Part shown: in pieces, positions 57,157-64,000 of the stretch
Position numbering within the stretch: the stretch's first letter is position 1
How the letters are laid out: each line of letters opens with the position of its first letter
Assembly: GCF_944387275.1 (NCBI RefSeq)
Contig: NZ_CALXEG010000008.1
Span: 1 to 64,000, forward strand
Reading direction: 5' to 3'
DNA: 64,000 nucleotides
DNA from: an uncultured Pseudoflavonifractor sp.
GTDB lineage: Bacteria > Bacillota > Clostridia > Oscillospirales > Oscillospiraceae
Made by a program: the position numbers and the translations under genes
Notes under the pieces: model-generated
Seen by the model: the letters and a program-made list of their open reading frames with translations, nothing else
Database searches by the model: none
What the model was told of the DNA's origin: nothing

Positions 57157-59715
57157 ATGTATACCTTCATCGTCAACGGGAAAACCGTTTCCACAGAGCG
57201 GGACGAGCGCCTGCTCACCTTCCTGCGGGAAGAGCTTGGGCTCACCTCAGTCAAGAACGGATGCTCCGAAGGCGCGTGCGGCACCTGCATGATTCTCATT
57301 GACGGCAAGGCCACCAAGGCCTGTGTCCAGAAGACCTCCAAAATGGAGGGCAAGCGGGTCATCACCTGCGAGGGCCTCACCGACCGTGAGAAAGATGTAT
57401 ATGCCTACGCCTTCACCCACTGCGGCGCGGTGCAGTGCGGCTTCTGCACTCCGGGTATGGTCATCAGCGCCAAGGGTCTGATCGACGCCAACCCCAACCC
57501 CACCCGGGACGAGGTCAAGTTCGCGCTGCGCAACAATATCTGCCGCTGCACCGGCTACAAGAAGATCGAGGACGCGGTGCTGCTGGCGGCCAAGATGTTC
57601 CGGGAGGGCAGCGAGGCCCCCCACGAGACCTTTACCGGCAAAATCGGCGAGAACCTGCCCCGGGTGGACGCCCCCGCCAAGGCCATCGGCACCGCCGAGT
57701 ACGCCGACGACATCCGCATGGAGGGCATGCTCTTCGGCGGCGCGGTCCGGTCCGACTACCCCCGTGCCATCATCAAGGGGATTGACATCAGCGAGGCCCT
57801 GGAGGTGCCCGGGGTGGTGAAGATCGTCACCGCCGCCGACCTGCCCGGCCAGCTGAAGGTGGGCCACCTGAAGCGGGACCAGTGGGTGCTGGTGCCCATC
57901 GGCGGCGAGGTCCACTTCTGCGGCGACCCCATCGTGCTCATCGCCGCTGAGACCACCGAGGCCCTGAACCAGGCCAAGGCCCTGGTGAAGATCGACTACG
58001 AGGTGCTCAGGCCCGTCCTCACCCTGGAGGAGGCCATGGCGCCCGACGCCCCCCAGCTTCAGGAGGGGGGCAACTGCTTCGCCCACGAGCATCTGGTCCG
58101 GGGCGACGCCGAGGCCAAGCTGAAGGCCAGCAAGTATGTGGTCACTACCAAGTACCACACGCCCCCCACCGAGCACGCCTTCCTGGAGACCGAGACCGCC
58201 GTGGCCGCCCCCCAGGGCCAGGGCGTGGTGGTCTACTCCGGCGACCAGGGCATCTACCAGACCCGCCGGGAGTGCGCCGACGCCACCGGCCTGCCCCAGG
58301 AGCTGGTCCGGGTGGTGGCCAAGTGCGTGGGCGGCGGCTTTGGCGGCAAGGAGGACATGTCCGTCCAGCACCACGCCGCCGTGCTGGCCTACCTGACCCA
58401 GCGGCCCGTAAAGGTGGCCATGACCCGCAAGGAGTCCATGCTCTGCCACCCCAAGCGCCACGGCTTTGAGATGGAGGTCACCACCGGCTGCGACGAGAAG
58501 GGCCGCCTCACCGCCATGATTGCCATCCTGCGCACCGATTCGGGCGCCTTCGCCTCTCTGGGCGGCCCGGTGCTCCAGCGGGCCTGCACCCACGCCGCCG
58601 GCCCCTACAACTACCAGGACATCATCATCGACGGCAAGGCCTACTATACCAACAACCCGCCCTGCGGCGCCTTCCGGGGCTTCGGCGTGACCCAGAGCTG
58701 CTTTGCCGCCGAGTGCAACCTGAACAAGCTGGCCGAAATGGTGGGCATCACCCCCTTTGAGATCCGCTACCGCAACGCCATCCGGCCCGGCCAGGTGCTG
58801 CCCAACGGCCAGATCGCCGACGAGGGCACCGCTCTGGTGGAGACACTCAACGCCGTGCGGCCCTACTACGAGGCCAACCCCAAGGCGGGCATCGCCTGCG
58901 CCATGAAGAACGCGGGCCTGGGCGTGGGCATCCCGGACACCGGCCGGGTGACCCTCCATGTGGAGAAGGGCGTGGTCCACGTCCGCACCTCCGCCGCCTG
59001 CATCGGCCAGGGCATCGGCACCATCACCTGCCAGATCGTCTGCGAGGTCACCGGCCTGCGGCCCGACCAGGTCACCTGGGATACGCCCGACACCTCCATC
59101 GCCCCCAACTCGGGCAACACCACCGCCTCCCGCCAGACCCTGTTCACCGGCGAGGCCACCCGCCGGGCGGCCACCGAGCTGAAGTGGGCCCTGGAGGGCC
59201 GGGACCTGTCCGCCGTGGAGGGCGTGGACTTCCACCAGGAGTACACCGGCATCACCGACAAGCTGGGCTCCCCCCGTCCCAACCCCATCAGCCACATCGC
59301 CTACGGCTACGCCACCCATCTGGTGGAGCTGGACGACGACGGAAAGATCAAGCGGGTCATTGCCGCCCACGACGTGGGCCGGGCGGTGAACCCGGTGAGC
59401 GTGGAGGGCCAGATCGAGGGCGGCGTGGTCATGAGCCTGGGCTACGCCCTCACCGAGGACTTCCCCCTGAAGGACGGACGCCCCACGGCGGTGTACGCCT
59501 CCCTGGGCCTGTTCCGGGCCAACCAGACCCCCGACGTGAAGGCCATTATTGTGGAGAAGAACCACTCCGAGCTGGCCTGCGGCGCCAAGGGCATCGGCGA
59601 GATCTGCTCCATCCCCACCGCGCCCGCCGTCCAGCTGGCCTACTACAACTACGACGGCAAGTTCCGCACCAGCCTGCCCCTGGCGGATACGCCCTACAGC
59701 AAGAAAAAGAAGTAA
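57157..59715 (+). CDS. Selenium-dependent-type xanthine dehydrogenase, fused 2Fe-2S and molybdenum subunit
   Basis: 852 aa with AAGGAGG upstream. Residues 1-80 are plant-type ferredoxin (Cys36, 41, 44, 56); 81-150 the second [2Fe-2S] domain (Cys94, 97, 129, 131). From about 165 the molybdopterin hydroxylase part follows, with GGGFGGKED near 390, CGAFRGFG near 505 and GAKGIGE near 810, whose Glu is the catalytic base. There is no FAD domain. This fusion matches the family named selenium-dependent xanthine dehydrogenase; the selenium is a bound ligand, not selenocysteine, so no in-frame TGA is needed. It interconverts purines at C2/C8 (xanthine/urate). Divergent from ygeX. Confidence 0.92.
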   Translation: MYTFIVNGKTVSTERDERLLTFLREELGLTSVKNGCSEGACGTCMILIDGKATKACVQKTSKMEGKRVITCEGLTDREKDVYAYAFTHCGAVQCGFCTPGMVISAKGLIDANPNPTRDEVKFALRNNICRCTGYKKIEDAVLLAAKMFREGSEAPHETFTGKIGENLPRVDAPAKAIGTAEYADDIRMEGMLFGGAVRSDYPRAIIKGIDISEALEVPGVVKIVTAADLPGQLKVGHLKRDQWVLVPIGGEVHFCGDPIVLIAAETTEALNQAKALVKIDYEVLRPVLTLEEAMAPDAPQLQEGGNCFAHEHLVRGDAEAKLKASKYVVTTKYHTPPTEHAFLETETAVAAPQGQGVVVYSGDQGIYQTRRECADATGLPQELVRVVAKCVGGGFGGKEDMSVQHHAAVLAYLTQRPVKVAMTRKESMLCHPKRHGFEMEVTTGCDEKGRLTAMIAILRTDSGAFASLGGPVLQRACTHAAGPYNYQDIIIDGKAYYTNNPPCGAFRGFGVTQSCFAAECNLNKLAEMVGITPFEIRYRNAIRPGQVLPNGQIADEGTALVETLNAVRPYYEANPKAGIACAMKNAGLGVGIPDTGRVTLHVEKGVVHVRTSAACIGQGIGTITCQIVCEVTGLRPDQVTWDTPDTSIAPNSGNTTASRQTLFTGEATRRAATELKWALEGRDLSAVEGVDFHQEYTGITDKLGSPRPNPISHIAYGYATHLVELDDDGKIKRVIAAHDVGRAVNPVSVEGQIEGGVVMSLGYALTEDFPLKDGRPTAVYASLGLFRANQTPDVKAIIVEKNHSELACGAKGIGEICSIPTAPAVQLAYYNYDGKFRTSLPLADTPYSKKKK

Positions 59716-59735
59716 ATCTGTTTCATAGACGATGA

Positions 59736-59773
59736 CAAGGCCGGCGGATTTCTCCGCCGGCCTTGTTTTTTTC
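59736..59773 (+). terminator. Terminator of xdh
   Basis: A 13-bp perfect stem (59736-59748 with 59753-59765) with loop of 4 is followed by seven T. Confidence 0.92.
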
Positions 59774-59826
59774 AAGCCTTCCCCCGTGGGGGAAGGTGGC
59801 TGGCCGCAGGCCAGACGGATGAGGGG
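59774..59826 (+). repeat. Intergenic repeat, family R1, copy 2
   Basis: GCCTTCCCCCGTGGGGGAAG, then GTGGC, a central hairpin TGGCC-GCA-GGCCA, and the end GACGGATGAGGGG. Same outer parts as copy 1, different hairpin. Confidence 0.7.
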
Positions 59827-60407
59827 AAATCTTTCGGACTGTTCCAAACCTTTAGAGGTCTCCCTTCGGGGAGGTACTTTTCTCCGGCGAAAAGTACCCA
59901 AAAGCCGCCGGGGACACAGGGGCGGAGGGCCCTTTCAGGGCCAAACGCCCCCGTTTCCCCGGCCCCCTTTCGGAGTACGTCCGGCGGCGGCGGTGTCCAA
60001 TGACCCGCCAAATTTGAGAGTAGCTACTATGCCGGTTCGGCCGTCCCGTGTCGTTACTGCATGGCCCGAGCAGAGTTACCCGCCCAGACTTGAAAGCTGC
60101 TGCAATTCAAGGAGCGTTCTCAATGCCGCACGCAGTCTCTGCGCCGTGTTTCAGTCTCTGCCCGAGGCAAGTGAGATGGCTGCTTTTCGGGGGCCCCACA
60201 CGAGCCCAGCGGAGGGAAAACGGGGGCCCCGCGGAAGGCGGAATGCCTTTCGTGGGGAGAGCCGGAGCAGTGGAGCGAGTGAGGCCTGCCGCTTGCGGCA
60301 GGCCGAGGGATGCGGAACTTGCGACGGCGAGGGGAGAGGACGAGCAGCGGAGTGAGCGAGGCCTGCCGCTTGCGACGGGACGAGGGATATAAAGCTTGCG
60401 AGGACGA
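59827..60407. other. Long non-coding GC-rich spacer
   Basis: No convincing gene, promoter or RNA is seen in this 580-bp stretch; frames exist on both strands but lack ribosome sites and look compositional. It has internal inverted repeats, for example TACTTTTC-TCCGGC-GAAAAGTA near 59875-59896 and CCTGCCGC-TTGC-GGCAGG near 60284-60302. The latter is partly repeated near 60361-60380. It is flanked by R1 repeats on both sides, so the block may have entered as, or grown from, repeat elements. Confidence 0.5.
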
Positions 60408-60451
60408 GGGGGGAAGGTGGCATTTGCGAAGCAAATGACGGATGAGGGGAG
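60408..60451 (+). repeat. Intergenic repeat, family R1, copy 3 (5' part short)
   Basis: GGGGGGAAG, GTGGC, central hairpin ATTTGC-GAA-GCAAAT, then GACGGATGAGGGG. The left CCCCC arm is missing. Confidence 0.65.
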
Positions 60452-60472
60452 CGCCTCCGGAGCGTGCCGCAG

Positions 60473-60525
60473 TCCCCCTCATCCGTCTCGCTGACGCTCG
60501 ACAGCTTCCCCCTGGGGGGAAGCCA
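60473..60525 (-). repeat. Intergenic repeat, family R1, inverted relative
   Basis: Read on the minus strand it starts GGCTTCCCCCCAGGGGGAAG and ends GACGGATGAGGGG, with a GAGCGTCA-type middle. It faces copy 3, so the two ends CCCCTCATCCGTC/GACGGATGAGGGG are inverted around 60452-60472. Confidence 0.65.
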
Positions 60526-60561
60526 AAAAAGAACGACTGACCTTGGTCAGCCGTTCTTTTT
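60524..60561 (-). terminator. Terminator overlapping the RHH gene stop
   Basis: Minus strand: 12-bp stem with one mismatch (GAACGGCTGACC with GGTCAGTCGTTC, about 60531-60556), then six U (60525-60530). Confidence 0.8.
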
Positions 60562-60714
60562 CTCGTACTTCTTCAACAAATCCTCAATGGCCTCGTCCAA
60601 AAGCCGGGATTTGGGCACTCTTGTCTCTTCAGAGAGTTTATTTAATTGAGGCACAAGCTCATTTTTCAGCGAAGATACAAACCGTGTCCGGTTTACAAGC
60701 ACACTTTCCGCCAC
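60547..60714 (-). CDS. Small ribbon-helix-helix (CopG/Arc type) regulator
   Basis: 55 aa from GTG 60714, with GGAGG 7 nt upstream; the short length makes it easy to miss. A possible beta strand (VNRTRFVSSL) is followed by two helices, LVPQLNKLSEETRVPKSRLL and DEAIEDLLKKYE. The second shows the SRLLDEAI turn typical of RHH proteins. Such proteins bind DNA as dimers at short repeats. The upstream region has four copies of a CACTAT/ATAGTG half-site, likely its own operator. A hairpin overlapping the stop (60524-60561) gives its terminator. Confidence 0.8.
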   Translation of the reverse strand: MAESVLVNRTRFVSSLKNELVPQLNKLSEETRVPKSRLLDEAIEDLLKKYEKKNG

Positions 60715-60730
60715 TTGATATCCTCCTACA

Positions 60731-60809
60731 CACTATATAGACACTATTTTGCTTTATATAGTGACTATATCATGTCCATTTTCTTTTCTCAAGTGGGTTG
60801 CATATAGTG
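60731..60809. promoter_or_regulatory. Operator region with four half-sites between RHH and Cys-rich genes
   Basis: CACTATA (60731-60737), CACTATT (60742-60748), TATAGTG (60757-60763) and TATAGTG (60803-60809), all in AT-rich DNA. The first three form an inverted set directly upstream of the RHH gene; the last is near the + strand gene. It fits a repressor controlling both directions. Confidence 0.65.
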
Positions 60810-60845
60810 CATTAATGGTATATATTAAGTGCAGAGGTGATACAT

Positions 60846-61061
60846 ATGTCTCAAAAAAACGAAGCCAAGACCTGCGCCCAGTGCCGTCATTTTCGGCGGC
60901 ACTATGTGTGCCAGGGCGGACGGCGGTTCGTGCCGCTGGACCGGGGCCACTGCGCCGCGCCCCGCCTGCGGGACAAGGACGCGGACACCCCGGCCTGCGG
61001 GCGGTTTTCCGCCGCCTCCGGCCGGTCCGAGGTGAAAAAAGGAGAAAATGGGGACGGCTGA
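60846..61061 (+). CDS. Small Cys-rich, zinc-ribbon-like protein
   Basis: 71 aa from ATG 60846, with GAGGTGA 6 nt upstream. The Cys are arranged CAQC (10-13), VCQG, GHC and PACGRF; with two His this suggests a zinc or Fe-S knot. No family is recognised with confidence. It is divergent from the RHH regulator, with shared half-sites between them, so it is probably a target of that regulator. The stop falls in the loop of a hairpin at 61050-61072. Confidence 0.7.
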   Translation: MSQKNEAKTCAQCRHFRRHYVCQGGRRFVPLDRGHCAAPRLRDKDADTPACGRFSAASGRSEVKKGENGDG

Positions 61062-61077
61062 ACGCCGTCCCCGTTTG
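61050..61077 (+). terminator. Terminator after the Cys-rich gene
   Basis: A 9-bp perfect stem (61050-61058 with 61064-61072) is followed by GTTTG; the T-run is short. It lies between convergent stops. Confidence 0.65.
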
Positions 61078-61085
61078 TACTGTGT

Positions 61086-62336
61086 TCAGTTCAGCAGCGC
61101 CCGGTACTCCTCTTCGGTGCGCACCCGGCCCACCGCGGACAGGGATACCCTGGAGAAGTCGAACATCTCCTCCGCCAGGGCACGCACGTCGGCGGCAGTG
61201 ACGGCGTCGTAGGCGGCGATGATCTGGTCGGGGGTGAGCACCTCCCCCATCATCAGCTCGCTGCGGCCCAGGTGGGCCATGCGGGCCTGGGTGGACTCCA
61301 GGCCCATGAGCACGTTGGCCTTGGACTGCTCCCTGGCCCGGTCCAGCTCCTCCTGGGTGACGCCCCCGTCCCGGAAGTCCTTCACCGCGCCCACAATGGT
61401 GCGGATGGCCGCCTCCTCGGTCTCCCGGCCCAGGGCGGTGTAGACGGCGTAGAGGCCGGTGTCGGCGTGGCCCGCGCCGTAGGAGTAGATGGAGTAGCAC
61501 AGCCCCCGCTGCTCCCGCACCTGCTGCCACAGCCGGGAGGACATGCCGCTGCCCAGGATGGAGGACAGGAGCTGGAGGGCAAACCGGCGGCTGTCCCCGT
61601 AGGACAGGCCGGGGAAGGCCAGGGTCAGATGGTTCTGCTCGATGGCTTTTTTCTTCACGGTGACGCAGGGGGTGTATACCGCCGCTTTGGGCTGGGGCAG
61701 CCCGCCGGCAGGCATGGCGGAGAAGCGGGCCGTCAGGTCGTCCACATCCCGCTGGGTAAAGCTGCCCGCCAGGGCCACCACGATGTCCCCGGCCAGGTAG
61801 TGGGAGGTCATGTACGCCTTCAGCCAGGGACCGGTCATCTTCTCCAGGGTGGCCTTCCGGCCCAGGATGGGCCGGGCCAGGGCGGAGCCGTGGTACACCC
61901 CGGCGGCCAGCCGCTCGGCGCACAGGTCCTCCGGGTTGTCCTCGTACATGCCGATCTCCTCCAGCACCACGCCCCGCTCGGTCTCCACATCCTCCTGGGC
62001 AAACCTGGAGGAGAAAAACATGTCGCACAGGATGTCTGCCGCCTGGGGCAGGTGGGTGTCCAGCACCCGGGCGTAGAAGCAGGTAGACTCCTTGGTGGTG
62101 TAGGCGTTGATCTGGCCCCCCACCGCGTCCATCTCTCCGGCCAGGTCGGCGGCGGTGCGGCGGGCGGTGCCCTTGAAGAGCATGTGCTCGATAAAGTGGG
62201 CTGCGCCGTTCTCCGCCGCCTTCTCCTGGCGGCTGCCGGTGCCCACATAGATGCCCAGGGCCGCCGAGCGGACGGCGGGGACGTGCTCTGTGAGGATGCG
62301 CACGCCGTTGGGCAGGGTTATTTTTTCATATGCCAA
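61086..62336 (-). CDS. M16-family zinc peptidase (YmxG/PqqL-like)
   Basis: 416 aa, one pair of M16 domains. The inverted zinc motif is HFIEH near 47-51, with the third ligand Glu in the ETERGVVLEEIGMYEDNP stretch near 117-134. The C-terminal half carries the LCYSIYSY Arg/Tyr region. Start is TTG 62336: AGGAGG is 9 nt upstream and the nearby ATG is out of frame. It is close to B. subtilis YmxG (MlpA), a regulator of protease genes, but the substrate is unknown. A -10 TATACT without a clear -35 lies near 62375-62380 on the minus strand. Confidence 0.87.
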   Translation of the reverse strand: MAYEKITLPNGVRILTEHVPAVRSAALGIYVGTGSRQEKAAENGAAHFIEHMLFKGTARRTAADLAGEMDAVGGQINAYTTKESTCFYARVLDTHLPQAADILCDMFFSSRFAQEDVETERGVVLEEIGMYEDNPEDLCAERLAAGVYHGSALARPILGRKATLEKMTGPWLKAYMTSHYLAGDIVVALAGSFTQRDVDDLTARFSAMPAGGLPQPKAAVYTPCVTVKKKAIEQNHLTLAFPGLSYGDSRRFALQLLSSILGSGMSSRLWQQVREQRGLCYSIYSYGAGHADTGLYAVYTALGRETEEAAIRTIVGAVKDFRDGGVTQEELDRAREQSKANVLMGLESTQARMAHLGRSELMMGEVLTPDQIIAAYDAVTAADVRALAEEMFDFSRVSLSAVGRVRTEEEYRALLN

Positions 62337-62554
62337 AGCTGGAAGGCCTCCTGATCTTCGGATTCTCTCTCTAGTATAGCCGGGGCAGGGGACCGTTAGC
62401 CCCTCGGCCGGCGTTCTTTTTATTCTACCACATCCCGCTCCGCTTGTCAGGAAAATTTAAGCTTTCCCGGGCTTTCCGCCGTTTGGTTACAAAATAAGCC
62501 TTTCGTATATGTGAAAAGTGTTTAAATGTATACGGTATTTTGTGGGATTTATCA

Positions 62555-62583
62555 TTGTAATTTCACTAATACTTCTATATAAT
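62555..62583 (+). promoter_or_regulatory. Promoter of the repetitive surface protein
   Basis: -35 TTGTAA (62555-62560), 17-bp spacer, consensus -10 TATAAT (62578-62583), 70 bp before the start. The rest of the 316-bp gap 62337-62652 is AT-rich with no gene. Confidence 0.7.
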
Positions 62584-62652
62584 TCCAAATAGCGCTCAAA
62601 TTATCTGATTTCCAGATTTTGTGTAAGCTTGAACAAGAGAGGAAGGATTGTT

Positions 62653-64000
62653 GTGAGGAATTCCCATCCCCTGCGCAGGGGTCTGGCCGCTGTGCTGGCC
62701 GCCCTGACCCTGACCCAGTGCGCACCCCTGACCGCCTCCGCCGCCTGGTGGTCCTGGTCCAAGGAGACCACCGCCGTGGAGGAGACTGTCGCTCCCCTTT
62801 CCGCAGAGGTCCAGCTCCAGGACGGCACTGCCATTATTCCCGCTGATTCTGACAATGCCGCTGTGAAGCAGGCCCTGTTTGATGCCCTTGTGGTGAACAA
62901 GGAGGGCGTGGACCCCCAGAGTCTTGACTGGGAGTACTACTGCACCGGCAAGAACGGTCTGCTGACCAACGACGCCTGGGGCTCTGTCAACGGCTTTACC
63001 AGCGAAAAAAAGGTGGTATTCGTCACCACCACCTACACCCATCCCGCCCTGGTGAACAATGATGACGGCAGCTATCAGGTCCGCATTAAGGGCACTACTG
63101 AGGAAGTCACCCTGACCAAGGCCGCCAAGCTGTCCTCCTCCATTGTCCTGAACGAGGGCTGCTCCGTGGCTCTGCCCTACAAGGATGACGGCACTGTCAA
63201 CTATGACGCCCTGCGGGAGTCCATCTTTGACGCCGTAGTGAACACTGAAAACTCCACTCCCGCCGGTCTCACTGCCAGCGATGTGACCATTGAGTACTAC
63301 GCCACCGCCGATTCCGGCTCCCTGGGCAGCATGGGTAAGGCCTGGATGCCCCTGGAGGGCGGCAGCGACGGCCTGCTGACCTACCCCGCCATCTCTGCGG
63401 GTGACCAGCAGATCCGCGTCTCCTACGCCGGTACTGACACCGTCTACGGCACCTCCGCCGAGACTGCCGTCACCTTTACCGAGCGTACCGCCGGTTCCAT
63501 CGTGCTGAAGGCCGGTCAGTCTGCGGGCCTGACCTACAAGGCGGACGGCACTGTGGATTACGATGCCCTCCGCTCCGCCATCTTCAACGCCGTGGTGGAC
63601 TCCACCACCCCTGAGCTGACCCTGAGCGATGTGACCATCGAGTATTATGCCCAGGCCGAATCCGGCTCCCTGGGCAGCATGGGCAAGGCCTGGATGCCCC
63701 TGGAGGGCGGCAAGGACGGCCTGCTGACTTACCCTGCCATGACCCTGGGCAACGACCAGCAGGTCCGCATCTCCTGGGGCGGCAACGGCAGCTACACCGC
63801 CGCCTCCGCCGAGACCACCGTTAACATCGTGGACGGCCGGGAGCAGGTGCCCTACACCCTGAAGACCACCCCCGACGACGTGACCCTGGCGGTGGACGAG
63901 AGCCTGGCTGTGGACTATGCCGCCCTGAAGACCGCCATCTTTGCCGCTGTGGTGGAGCAGTCCGACGTCCTCAGCGTCAGCAACGTGACCATTACCTACT
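62653..64000 (+). CDS. Large secreted repetitive surface protein, 5' part
   Basis: 449 codons visible, open past the window end. GTG 62653 has AGGAAGG about 6 nt upstream. A Sec signal peptide (basic start, hydrophobic core, cleavage near TASA) precedes tandem units of about 115 aa. Two units match closely: each has DGTV(N/D)YDALR, then SDVTIEYYA, SGSLGSMGKAWMPLEGG and DGLLTYPA, starting near residues 160 and 285. A third, more diverged one begins near 400, and the first about 130 residues look like a worn unit. They resemble Ig-like surface modules; adhesion or wall structure is a guess. The lack of a proper lipobox argues against a lipoprotein. Confidence 0.8.
   Translation, partial: MRNSHPLRRGLAAVLAALTLTQCAPLTASAAWWSWSKETTAVEETVAPLSAEVQLQDGTAIIPADSDNAAVKQALFDALVVNKEGVDPQSLDWEYYCTGKNGLLTNDAWGSVNGFTSEKKVVFVTTTYTHPALVNNDDGSYQVRIKGTTEEVTLTKAAKLSSSIVLNEGCSVALPYKDDGTVNYDALRESIFDAVVNTENSTPAGLTASDVTIEYYATADSGSLGSMGKAWMPLEGGSDGLLTYPAISAGDQQIRVSYAGTDTVYGTSAETAVTFTERTAGSIVLKAGQSAGLTYKADGTVDYDALRSAIFNAVVDSTTPELTLSDVTIEYYAQAESGSLGSMGKAWMPLEGGKDGLLTYPAMTLGNDQQVRISWGGNGSYTAASAETTVNIVDGREQVPYTLKTTPDDVTLAVDESLAVDYAALKTAIFAAVVEQSDVLSVSNVTITY

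Noticed and set aside
57157..59715. Selenocysteine codon in xdh
   Set aside because: The frame has no internal TGA; this enzyme family carries selenium as a separate cofactor ligand.
59827..60482. Several short frames in the spacer after xdh
   Set aside because: None has a ribosome site or a recognisable domain; Arg/Pro/Gly-rich composition on both strands is what non-coding GC-rich DNA gives.
1..64000. CRISPR array, prophage, transposase, tRNA or rRNA genes
   Set aside because: No regularly spaced identical repeats with unique spacers, no phage or transposase proteins and no tRNA/rRNA sequence were recognised.

Overview
The window is about 60% GC or higher, densely coded, and reads as a Gram-positive, spore-forming anaerobe of the high-GC Clostridia. 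It carries a sporulation SpoIIP, FtsH, DnaD and DnaI-type replication proteins, an Rnf complex, FabT/FakA/FakB-type fatty-acid genes, B. subtilis-style SOS and ARG boxes, and strong AGGAGG ribosome sites. Gut Oscillospiraceae (Flavonifractor, Lawsonibacter and relatives) are my best guess; this is inferred from gene content, not tested. No rRNA, tRNA, CRISPR array, prophage or transposase gene was seen.

Layout. 1-4.8 kb: end of ssnA, then ygfK and a YczE-type membrane protein. 4.9-15.7 kb: blaR1/blaI, dnaD-dnaI, ftsH, rlmB and a P-type-ATPase-like protein that has lost its phosphorylation site. 15.8-24.6 kb: ABC exporter plus metalloprotease lipoprotein, secreted 5'-nucleotidase, AEC carrier, azlCD, a candidate small RNA and a diacylglycerol-kinase family gene. 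25.0-29.0 kb: an unfamiliar operon of NCS1 permease, cysteine hydrolase, MerR-cysteine hydrolase fusion and zinc alcohol dehydrogenase. 29.2-43.3 kb: spoIIP, MarR (FabT-like) with DegV (FakB-like), two HPr-like proteins, DUF2156, GNAT, an amino-acid ABC transporter behind an ARG box, FakA/Asp23, and an SOS-controlled radical-SAM/DUF4130 pair. 43.6-51.4 kb: NusG-II protein, Gx transporter, ApbE and rnfCDGEAB. 51.6-59.7 kb: arcC, ygeW, ygeY and ygeX, divergent from a selenium-type xanthine dehydrogenase. 59.7-64 kb: repeat-rich spacer, ribbon-helix-helix regulator, Cys-rich small protein, M16 peptidase and the start of a large repetitive surface protein.

How it works together. xdh, ssnA, ygfK, ygeX, ygeY, ygeW and arcC are the known co-occurring set linked to selenium-dependent anaerobic purine/urate breakdown. 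Here the set is split between the two ends of the window, and the Rnf operon lies directly beside arcC. Xanthine or urate chemistry, ring-product cleavage, 2,3-diaminopropionate ammonia-lyase, carbamoyl transfer and carbamate kinase would give ammonia, pyruvate-level carbon and ATP, with Rnf handling reduced ferredoxin and NADH. The secreted 5'-nucleotidase could supply nucleosides. These links rest on family knowledge and position.

The most unusual items are the MerR-cysteine hydrolase fusion operon, an RnfG with three FMN-attachment motifs, the dead P1B-ATPase-like protein, the SOS-boxed radical SAM pair, a terminator-bounded candidate small RNA at 23.49-23.58 kb, and a family of intergenic repeats with interchangeable hairpins.
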